Part shown: positions 1 through 4,347 of the stretch, in pieces
Layout of the letters: each line of letters begins with the position of its first letter
Position numbering within the stretch: position 1 is the stretch's first letter
Assembly: GCA_001595885.1 (NCBI GenBank)
Contig: LSSH01000065.1
Coordinates: forward strand, 1 to 5,191
Source: Candidatus Proteinoplasmatales archaeon SG8-5
GTDB lineage: Archaea > Thermoplasmatota > Thermoplasmata > SG8-5
Length of the DNA: 5,191 nt
Direction: 5' to 3'
Translations under genes and position numbers: made by a program
Notes under the pieces: generated by a model
The model's database searches: none
What the model was told of the DNA's origin: nothing
Seen by the model: only the letters and a program-made list of their open reading frames with translations

Positions 1-960
1 CGAATCGTACGCGATCGGACCGGCGACCTCGTCCAGCTTCCAGTGATGACTGCTGAAGTCGCTGAAATAAACAGTGACATCGGCAATGCCTGAGTATGTG
101 TTGTTCGTCGCGATCACGAATCCGGTTCCGGGTGTTCCCTGGGCTGTGAAGAATCCTGTCGCGTTGACTGTACCAACGTCTGTATCCCAGATGAACTCCA
201 CTCCGGGTATCGGAACATTGAACAGGTCGAACGCCGTTGCAGTGAACTGTCGTTTGCACCCTAACCGGATAGAAGTTGGATTCGGCGTGACCTCAACATG
301 ATCGATCGTCCTAATAAAATCCCCGAAAGCAATGTTGTCTGCACCGTCCGTCTCAGTCGCTGAATAGAGGTTTATGCGAGTTATGAGCTCAGTCGAGATT
401 ACTCCCCAGAAGATGCCTGTGTTGTCAGCAGGAGCCTGGACGATGTCAAGCAGTACGCCACCAATCCCGTAGATGCTTATATCGAAAGTGGTCGGACTTA
501 AGAAACTCTGCAGGTCCATTCCAACTGCTTTTGTATCATTGTTGAAGAAAAAGATATCCATGGAATCAACGAAAGTGTTGGTTGTGACGGTTTTCGTTGG
601 AGGACCAATTCCTCCATATATAAGTACTAATCCATTGGAGTCTGGACCAGGATTATCCTGTAACCTAATACCTGGTTCGATGTCGCCTGGTTTGAAATAT
701 CCATTATCGGTGGTTTCATCTAACACACCTCCGAATGGACCCGAGGCGTTTACATTTCCTTCCTCAAAGTCTTCGAAGAACGGCAGAGGACCGGTGTCTG
801 CGTCGAATGTGGCTCGACTTGTATAGTAGACTTGCGCTCCCGGTCGAGGTCCCGGGCCTGGAGACAATGGGTCACCAACATCCTCATTGGCTCCTATGAA
901 TATTGAAGTTGGGCCCAATAATAATGCAAGGCTAACCAAGACCACGATAACGCGCTTCAT
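1..960 (-). CDS. Secreted multidomain surface protein with Ig-like and LamG-type domains (5' part only)
   Basis: Reading down from the ATG at 960 the frame is open for 320 codons to the window edge, so the C-terminus is missing. Residues 1-24 (MKRVIVVLVSLALLLGPTS...) form a signal peptide, followed by a Pro/Gly-rich linker (about 28-43). Residues 48-215 look like an all-beta module: FEDFEEG, then FWGVIS, ITRINLY and DNIAFGDF, a pattern seen in secreted beta-sandwich domains; I cannot name the family. Residues 219-298 match a bacterial-type Ig-like (Big) domain (VEVTPNPTS, FTATAFD, IPGVEFIWDT, VGTVNATG, GIADVTV). At 305 HHWKLDE...AYDS begins, the usual opening of a LamG/concanavalin-A-like lectin domain. 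The likely role is adhesion or glycan binding outside the cell; the substrate is unknown. Codons are more often A/T-ending than in the GC-rich genes next to it. Confidence 0.85.
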   Translation of the reverse strand, partial: MKRVIVVLVSLALLLGPTSIFIGANEDVGDPLSPGPGPRPGAQVYYTSRATFDADTGPLPFFEDFEEGNVNASGPFGGVLDETTDNGYFKPGDIEPGIRLQDNPGPDSNGLVLIYGGIGPPTKTVTTNTFVDSMDIFFFNNDTKAVGMDLQSFLSPTTFDISIYGIGGVLLDIVQAPADNTGIFWGVISTELITRINLYSATETDGADNIAFGDFIRTIDHVEVTPNPTSIRLGCKRQFTATAFDLFNVPIPGVEFIWDTDVGTVNATGFFTAQGTPGTGFVIATNNTYSGIADVTVYFSDFSSHHWKLDEVAGPIAYDS

Positions 961-966
961 CACTTT

Positions 967-1010
967 CCTTCCTCTAAGATTCATAGTTCGTAAGGCCTAA
1001 AATACTTTTC
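967..1010 (-). promoter_or_regulatory. Promoter and ribosome binding site of the surface-protein gene
   Basis: On the minus strand a purine-rich Shine-Dalgarno-like GAGGAAGG (967-974) lies 6 nt before the ATG at 960. A TATA-like GTATTTTA (998-1005) preceded by GAAAA would place the transcript start near 975, giving a leader of about 15 nt. Only 54 nt separate this start from the stop of the acetyltransferase gene upstream, but the box suggests independent transcription. Confidence 0.4.
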
Positions 1011-1014
1011 CCTG

Positions 1015-1566
1015 TCACTTCTTCCACTCTTTCCTCAGGATGCCCATCAGCACGATGTCGTGATACTCGCCCTTCATGTAGACGGCCTCGCGCTTGACGC
1101 CCTCCTCCCTGAAGCCGAGCTTCCTGTATGCCTTGCGGGCGCGCTCGTTGAAGTCGAACACGCCGAGCTCGATTCGGTGGAGGTTGAGCGAGTCGAAGCC
1201 GTAGTCCAGCATGAGGCGGATTGCTTCGGTGCCGTAACCTTTGGAGGCCTCCTCCAGGTCGCCGAGAGCGATGCCCAGCATGGCGCGCCTGCTCACCCTG
1301 TTGACGGGCGTGTTTATGTTGTGCAGACCGATGTTGCCTATCAGCTTGTCGCCCTTCTTCACGATGATGGACAGCGTCACGCTGCCCTCGTCCTTCATCA
1401 TCTTCTCGAGGAAGTCCTTCTCCCCTTCCTTGGAAATCGGGAAGGGCAGCATCAGGTACTGCCTGAGGTCTGGATTGTTGAACCAGACGTAGAACGTTTC
1501 CAGGTCGTCCATGTCCAGAGGCCGCAGGTAGACGTTCTTCCCCTCGAGGAATATTGCCTTGTCCAT
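1015..1566 (-). CDS. GNAT family N-acetyltransferase (RimJ/RimL type)
   Basis: A 183-residue protein, the usual size for a single-domain GNAT enzyme, which transfers acetyl from acetyl-CoA to an amine (in this subgroup often protein N-termini, polyamines or antibiotics). It opens with the subgroup hallmark GKNVYLRPLDMDDLE. The acetyl-CoA pyrophosphate loop is at 108-115 (SKGYGTEA, matching R/Q-x-x-G-x-G/A), followed by the helix IRLMLDYGFDSLNLHRIEL. The late motif FNERARKAYRKLGFREEG (139-156) is typical of RimJ/RimL relatives. The substrate cannot be read from sequence. The frame extends 7 codons further to a TTG at 1587, but the TATA-like box at 1592-1597 lies about 28 nt before the ATG at 1566, which fits a leaderless message starting there. 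No Shine-Dalgarno site precedes either start. Confidence 0.9.
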   Translation of the reverse strand: MDKAIFLEGKNVYLRPLDMDDLETFYVWFNNPDLRQYLMLPFPISKEGEKDFLEKMMKDEGSVTLSIIVKKGDKLIGNIGLHNINTPVNRVSRRAMLGIALGDLEEASKGYGTEAIRLMLDYGFDSLNLHRIELGVFDFNERARKAYRKLGFREEGVKREAVYMKGEYHDIVLMGILRKEWKK

Positions 1567-1588
1567 GATGTCGCCGAGGATGCTCAAG

Positions 1589-1606
1589 GCATTAAAAGGT
1601 TGCGTT
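1589..1606 (-). promoter_or_regulatory. Promoter of the acetyltransferase gene (leaderless)
   Basis: Minus-strand GCAACCTTTTAATG has a TATA-like TTTTAA at 1592-1597 with an upstream GCAA resembling a B-recognition element. Its centre is about 28 nt from the ATG at 1566, so transcription would begin at or within a few bases of the start codon. Confidence 0.45.
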
Positions 1607-1701
1607 TACCCACCTAGGAATCATTTTTAAGAATCTGTCGCCACTCCTTATTAACGAGGGCGTCGATTTGGCTTCAATCAATATCTTACCTCCCTCCATT
1701 C

Positions 1702-1739
1702 CGGGTGGGTGCGGGTCATTAGCCCATCAGGCCCACCCG
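1702..1739. repeat. GC-rich inverted repeat 1 (nested hairpin)
   Basis: Arms CGGGTGGG (1702-1709) and CCCACCCG (1732-1739) pair perfectly over 8 bp. The 22-nt loop contains a smaller GGGT/GCCC pairing (1713-1716 with 1722-1725, one wobble). On the plus strand TTTTAT follows directly, as in a weak terminator, but no plus-strand gene lies upstream. On the minus strand a TATA-like box abuts it. It could be a structured RNA, a protein site or a terminator; the sequence does not decide. Confidence 0.6.
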
Positions 1740-1746
1740 TTTTATA
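1740..1746 (-). promoter_or_regulatory. TATA-like box TATAAAA in the spacer
   Basis: Minus-strand GTGGTATAAAACGGG contains a good TATA match, which would start a transcript near 1717 inside inverted repeat 1. That RNA could be a longer leader for the acetyltransferase (about 150 nt) or a small RNA. The evidence is the box alone. Confidence 0.25.
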
Positions 1747-1765
1747 CCACTTATCATCTCCTTTC

Positions 1766-1813
1766 CCGGGCGGGATGGACGAGCTCCATCGCCCTATCAT
1801 GACTCCCGCCCGG
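1766..1813. repeat. GC-rich inverted repeat 2 (nested hairpin)
   Basis: Arms CCGGGCGGGA (1766-1775) and TCCCGCCCGG (1804-1813) pair perfectly over 10 bp. Inside sits a second hairpin, GATGGA (1774-1779) with TCCATC (1785-1790) around a 5-nt loop, sharing two bases with the outer stem. It lies 25 nt past the methyltransferase stop and could end that transcript, though no T-run follows on the minus strand. The rest of the spacer (1598-1701) holds nothing else I can support. Confidence 0.6.
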
Positions 1814-1837
1814 TTCGCTCTTTACGACGTCTTCCAT

Positions 1838-2542
1838 CTATTTTTTCAGTAGGTAGATGACCCACGGCGCGATCCTCGCCTCGTTCACCCACGCCCAGGG
1901 CTCGTCGTCGTTGGCCAGCGGGTGATACGAGGTGATGAGGTCCAGACCCGCGTCCTTGAAAAGCAGGTCATAGTCCTCCGGGTGCCACAGGATGTCGATG
2001 ACCGGCCGCCTGTCCTCGGTGTCCAATTGGATTATCCCCACCTTGTCGCCGCTCCTCGCTATGAGGTTCTCGGGGAAGTCCTTCGTGCTGAAGCTCAGCC
2101 ATTCGTTGGTATACATGTCCGGAGTCGAGCCGAGGATGACTACCCGCCCTTCAGGGGATAGGAGGCCGCCCAGGCCCTTCAGCAGGTTGGCGCGATGCTC
2201 CGGGCCAGGTATGTTGTCGAACGGGAAGGCGCACAATATGAGGTCGAACTGCTTTGTCTGGACATTAGAAAAATCACCATCGGCAATCCTCACATACTCT
2301 CCATCAGGGTCCAGTTCCCTTGCCTTACTTACCATGTCCTCCGAGATGTCAACGCCAATTGTGTCGAAGCCCTGCCCCTTCAGGAACCTGGTGGAGCGGC
2401 CGGTGCCGCAGCCGAAGTCCATGGCCCTCTTGCCCTTCACGTGCTCCGAGAGGATACCGGGCAGGTCGCGGAAGGCAAGGTAGTAGGTACCAGGAAACTC
2501 CAGTTTCGCATATGCCTCGGCCCGCTCCCCGTCCTCGTACAC
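1838..2542 (-). CDS. Class I SAM-dependent methyltransferase
   Basis: At least 234 residues with the Rossmann-type methyltransferase fold. The SAM-binding glycine loop is AMDFGCGTG (40-48), the acidic residue for the SAM ribose is D65 in GVDIS, the adenine-site region is IADGDF (86-91), and motif IV is FDLILCAFPFDNIP (99-112). The opening AYAKLEFPGTYYLAFRDLP and closing DEPWAWVNEARIAPWVIYL are characteristic of a conserved group of uncharacterised archaeal and bacterial methyltransferases. The acceptor substrate is unknown and not predictable here. The only usual start codon between the preceding in-frame stop (2570-2572) and the conserved N-terminus is GTG at 2542. It sits in the same frame 27 nt after the DUF3795 stop, so the two are probably cotranscribed. 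The true start may lie slightly upstream (see the RBS entry). Confidence 0.88.
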   Translation of the reverse strand: MYEDGERAEAYAKLEFPGTYYLAFRDLPGILSEHVKGKRAMDFGCGTGRSTRFLKGQGFDTIGVDISEDMVSKARELDPDGEYVRIADGDFSNVQTKQFDLILCAFPFDNIPGPEHRANLLKGLGGLLSPEGRVVILGSTPDMYTNEWLSFSTKDFPENLIARSGDKVGIIQLDTEDRRPVIDILWHPEDYDLLFKDAGLDLITSYHPLANDDEPWAWVNEARIAPWVIYLLKK

Positions 2543-2561
2543 GTTCCTGAATCCGATGATA

Positions 2562-2568
2562 TCACTCC
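2562..2568 (-). promoter_or_regulatory. Shine-Dalgarno-like GGAGTGA, misplaced for the methyltransferase start
   Basis: Minus-strand GGAGTGA closely resembles the archaeal consensus GGAGGTGA but lies 19 nt from the GTG at 2542, too far for normal spacing. The codons in between are GAT ATC ATC GGA TTC AGG AAC, with no ATG, GTG or TTG in frame. Either a rare start such as ATC is used, or initiation occurs at GTG with the weak AGGA 2 nt before it. Confidence 0.4.
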
Positions 2569-2569
2569 G

Positions 2570-3019
2570 TTAGTATTCCCTGATGTCGATGAGGCATACG
2601 CCCTTCCTGGTGCGCTCCCTCTGCTCCTTCCAGTGCCGTTCCAGGCCCACCTTCTTCACGTGCTCGTGGTGCTGGAGAACGTACGGATAGCGGCCGCGGT
2701 GGTACTCGGTGGCGGGGCACTCGTATATCTCGCCGCACTCGAGGCAGCTCTCGAGCTCCTTATCGACTATCTTGCCGCACTTCAGCACGTCGCACCACGG
2801 CTCCTCTATCTTCAGGCAGGTGGGGCACTCGGCCCTTGCGAACCACTCCAGGCCTTTTCTGACATCCGCGAACCTGAAATCGACGCCGTCCTCGGCCCAT
2901 TCGTAGTTACCGCTCGTGAGGTGCAGCAGCTCCTTGGCCAGCTCGGATATCCTGCCGTTCCCCGTGGGGCACATCTCGCAGAAGACCCCGCACACTCCAA
3001 AGGCATATTCCTCGCTCAT
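2570..3019 (-). CDS. Cysteine-rich DUF3795 protein
   Basis: A 149-residue soluble protein with 11 cysteines. The opening YAFGVCGVFCEMCP (5-18) and the later pairs CPTC (65-68), C76/C81, CLEC (92-95) and C101 fit DUF3795, a family of small putative metal-binding proteins with the pattern C-G-x-x-C-x-x-C near the N-terminus and paired cysteines further on. Zinc or an iron-sulfur cluster is the likely ligand (inference); no biochemical function is established for the family to my knowledge. After C101 a charged tail rich in His, Arg and Lys (about 105-140) follows. The ATG at 3019 is supported by GGTGAT 4 nt upstream. It is the first gene of a unit with the methyltransferase, whose start is 27 nt after this stop. 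Confidence 0.85.
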   Translation of the reverse strand: MSEEYAFGVCGVFCEMCPTGNGRISELAKELLHLTSGNYEWAEDGVDFRFADVRKGLEWFARAECPTCLKIEEPWCDVLKCGKIVDKELESCLECGEIYECPATEYHRGRYPYVLQHHEHVKKVGLERHWKEQRERTRKGVCLIDIREY

Positions 3020-3023
3020 GTCA

Positions 3024-3068
3024 TCACCCGATGGTCGGAATATGGAATCTCGATGTATAAAACTTGCT
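3024..3068 (-). promoter_or_regulatory. Promoter and RBS of the DUF3795-methyltransferase unit
   Basis: Minus-strand AGCAAGTTTTATAC (3055-3068) combines a BRE-like AGCAAG with a TATA-like TTTTATA. A start near 3033 would leave a leader of about 14 nt carrying GGTGAT (3024-3029), 4 nt from the ATG. The AGCAAGTTTTAT core matches the promoter of the transporter gene at 11 of 12 positions. The 16-bp tandem repeats begin 2 bp upstream of this element. Confidence 0.6.
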
Positions 3069-3070
3069 TG

Positions 3071-3166
3071 TCAGCTGTGTTGCTAATCGGCTGTGGTGCT
3101 AATCGGCTGTGGTGCTAATCGGCTGTGTTGTTAATCGGCTGCGTTGCCGGTCAGCTGTGGGCTGGT
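3071..3166. repeat. Tandem array of a 16-bp repeat, about six units
   Basis: Units start at 3071, 3087, 3103, 3119, 3135 and 3151, exactly 16 bp apart with no spacers. Units two and three are identical (TCGGCTGTGGTGCTAA). Units one and four differ from them at two positions each. Unit five diverges in its last third, and unit six keeps only the TCAGCTGTG start. The outermost units both begin TCAGCTG instead of TCGGCTG. The array fills most of the spacer between the transporter stop (3200) and the DUF3795 promoter, so it is either an upstream regulatory array for that promoter or part of the 3' end of the transporter message. Confidence 0.9.
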
Positions 3167-3199
3167 AATTCAATCTCCATGCAGATTCGAACAGTCAGC

Positions 3200-3766
3200 C
3201 TACTTGATGAAGTTCAGGGGCGCGACTTCCCTGCCGTAGACGTCGTTCAGGACCTGGGCCAGGGCCGCGTATATCGCCGACGACCCGCAGAATATGCCCT
3301 CGTACCCGGCTATCCTGATGATGTCCTCATTACCCAGGTAATCGCCTAATGCCAGCAGGAAGAACAGGACTGCCAAAGACGCGAACACCACCATCAGCGC
3401 CTGGTTCATCTTCAGGGTGCCGAGGAACATTATCGCGGTGAATATGCCCCACATGGCCAGGTAGGCCGCCATCGCGTGCGGCTCGGGTGCCGAACCCAGG
3501 CCCATCGCCGGGAAGACCAGCAATGCTACAAGGGACAGCCAGAACAGGCCGTATGACACGAATGCCGTGGTCGCGAAGGTGTTGCCCTTCTTCCATTCCA
3601 TGACGCCGGCGAATATCTGGGCGAGCCCGCCGTAGAACACGCCCATCCCCATTATCATCGTCCCCAGGGCGAAGAAGCCGGCGTTGTGCAGGTTCAGTAA
3701 CACGGTGGTCATTCCGAAGCCCATCAGGCCGAGGGGCGCCGGGTTTGCGGTAAAATCATTGGTCAT
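3200..3766 (-). CDS. satP: Acetate/succinate transporter, AceTr (GPR1/FUN34/YaaH) family
   Basis: A 188-residue membrane protein, the typical length for this family, which carries acetate (and succinate in E. coli SatP) across the cytoplasmic membrane, probably with protons. The signature NPAPLGLMGFGMTT is at 8-21. The second conserved block GGLAQIFAGVMEWKKGNTF (46-64) runs into AFVSYGLFW. Six helices are visible at about 9-28, 33-55, 63-86, 98-118, 122-142 and 152-174. Family members form ring-shaped hexamers. In an archaeon it may support acetate uptake for growth or release of fermentation acetate; the direction cannot be read. The start at 3766 is chosen because GAGGT lies 6 nt upstream. 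An ATG at 3772 abuts that site and a TTG at 3787 lies before it, so both are less likely. The symbol is by family, not by proven orthology. Confidence 0.93.
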   Translation of the reverse strand: MTNDFTANPAPLGLMGFGMTTVLLNLHNAGFFALGTMIMGMGVFYGGLAQIFAGVMEWKKGNTFATTAFVSYGLFWLSLVALLVFPAMGLGSAPEPHAMAAYLAMWGIFTAIMFLGTLKMNQALMVVFASLAVLFFLLALGDYLGNEDIIRIAGYEGIFCGSSAIYAALAQVLNDVYGREVAPLNFIK

Positions 3767-3772
3767 GAACAT

Positions 3773-3820
3773 ACCTCGAATATGCAACCGGAAGGCGGGA
3801 AGGCGTAATAAGACTTGCTA
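3773..3820 (-). promoter_or_regulatory. Promoter and RBS of the transporter gene
   Basis: Minus-strand TAGCAAGTCTTATTAC (3805-3820) gives a BRE/TATA pair centred about 42 nt before the ATG, predicting a start near 3782. The Shine-Dalgarno GAGGT (3773-3777) is 6 nt from the ATG at 3766 and decides the start. The AGCAAGTYTTAT core is shared with the DUF3795 promoter. Confidence 0.55.
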
Positions 3821-3835
3821 TCGCGCACCGTTCCT

Positions 3836-4051
3836 CTACTCGTCGTTCTTCGGCTTGAAGTTCCCCTGCATGTATATCATCTTGTCCAGCTCCCTGATGC
3901 GATACTCCAGCGTCTGCAGGGCGAGGTTCATCAGGACGCGCATCTCCTGAACTTCCTTCGAATCAGAGAACTTCTCCGGGTGGGCCTCCATCTTCAAAAG
4001 ACACGTACGAAGGTTGTTATACTGGAACTTCAGATTATCTAATTCGCCCAC
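3836..4051 (-). CDS. Small helical, probably coiled-coil protein of unknown function
   Basis: A 71-residue protein that I do not recognise. It is highly charged, has no membrane segment or signal peptide, and consists almost entirely of helix-forming residues. Spaced Leu/Met/Ile positions (LDNLKFQYNNLRTCLLKM at 4-21, then VQEMRVLMNLALQTLEYRIRELDKMI spread over 34-59) suggest two amphipathic helices able to form a hairpin or dimer, ending in a flexible KPKNDE tail. One cysteine (C17) is present. The start is GTG at 4051, the only start codon fitting the frame after the promoter, with GTGAT 3 nt upstream. An ATG 4 nt earlier is out of frame and stops after five codons. The transporter gene lies downstream after 69 nt with its own TATA box, so a common operon is possible but not required. 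Confidence 0.7.
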   Translation of the reverse strand: MGELDNLKFQYNNLRTCLLKMEAHPEKFSDSKEVQEMRVLMNLALQTLEYRIRELDKMIYMQGNFKPKNDE

Positions 4052-4054
4052 GCC

Positions 4055-4094
4055 ATCACGTGTGGTGAATGGGGTTACTGGATATTTAATATTT
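4055..4094 (-). promoter_or_regulatory. Promoter and weak RBS of the small helical protein
   Basis: An AT-rich TATA region, minus-strand AAATATTAAATATC (4081-4094), is centred about 36 nt before the GTG at 4051, giving a leader of roughly 10 nt. Within it GTGAT (4055-4059) is a partial Shine-Dalgarno match only 3 nt from the start. Confidence 0.45.
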
Positions 4095-4110
4095 GTCTAA
4101 TATTGTACAA
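4087..4110. promoter_or_regulatory. Candidate operator: TAATATT direct repeat and TTGTACAA palindrome
   Basis: TAATATT occurs at 4087-4093 and again at 4098-4104, one helical turn (11 bp) apart. It is followed by the perfect 8-bp palindrome TTGTACAA (4103-4110). The set overlaps the TATA region of the minus-strand small-protein gene, where a repressor could act. Short AT-rich repeats arise easily by chance. Confidence 0.25.
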
Positions 4111-4197
4111 AGTGCTATGTTAGAATACATCAACGTACATCGACAATGTTATTTTGGTATCAGGCTGTAACGAGCGGATGCCGTAATATGCGGGCCA

Positions 4198-4300
4198 GCA
4201 GTTTCACCATCAGAAGACCTGCACTTTCACTATGAGCAGTCCAGCACTTTCACTTTGAGCAGACCCGCACTTTCACCTTGAGCAGACCTGCACTTTCACT
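4198..4300. repeat. Tandem array of a 23-bp repeat, about 4.5 units
   Basis: The core GCACTTTCAC starts at 4221, 4244, 4267 and 4290, exactly 23 bp apart. A degenerate unit (GCAGTTTCAC) is at 4198, and the last unit is cut to 11 bp (4290-4300). The second half of each unit is close to TWTGAGCAGACCY, with one or two changes per unit. There are no unique spacers, so this is not a CRISPR array. It ends 14 bp before the TATA box of the nuclease-like gene. The rest of the divergent spacer (4111-4197) shows nothing else I can support. Confidence 0.9.
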
Positions 4301-4314
4301 AACCTCCCATTATG

Positions 4315-4324
4315 CTATATATAA
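4315..4324 (+). promoter_or_regulatory. Promoter of the nuclease-like gene (leaderless)
   Basis: CTATATATAA is a strong TATA match centred about 28 nt before the ATG at 4348, so the transcript should begin at or just before that codon. No Shine-Dalgarno site is present. The box lies inside the reading frame that would run from an ATG at 4312, which argues against that earlier start. Confidence 0.6.
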
Positions 4325-4347
4325 TTTCGAAACATATTGTATCCGTA

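Noticed and set aside
473..826. Plus-strand open frame of 117 codons
   Set aside because: It is a shadow of the surface-protein gene on the other strand, which has a signal peptide and recognisable domains over the full interval.
1060..1617. Plus-strand open frame of 185 codons
   Set aside because: It is antisense to the acetyltransferase, whose GNAT motifs are unambiguous; it has no motif, promoter or RBS of its own.
1592..1699. Minus-strand 35-codon frame between a TATAAAA box and the acetyltransferase
   Set aside because: The position relative to the TATA box at 1740-1746 is suggestive, but there is no Shine-Dalgarno site or recognisable sequence, and a frame this short is expected by chance.
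1740..1745. Plus-strand intrinsic terminator after inverted repeat 1
   Set aside because: Only four T residues follow the stem and there is no plus-strand gene upstream to terminate; the same bases read better as a minus-strand TATA box.
1700..1815. tRNA or C/D box RNA in the structured spacer
   Set aside because: No cloverleaf with a T-loop or anticodon arm fits, and the scattered TGATG and CTGA strings are not arranged as paired C/D boxes.
2195..3118. Long plus-strand open frame of 307 codons
   Set aside because: It lies antisense to the methyltransferase and DUF3795 genes, which both show clear family motifs. Its composition (runs of Leu/Val/Ala/His) is typical of the mirror frame of GC-rich genes.
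4198..4300. CRISPR array
   Set aside because: Repeats follow one another directly every 23 bp with no unique spacers, and no cas gene is present.
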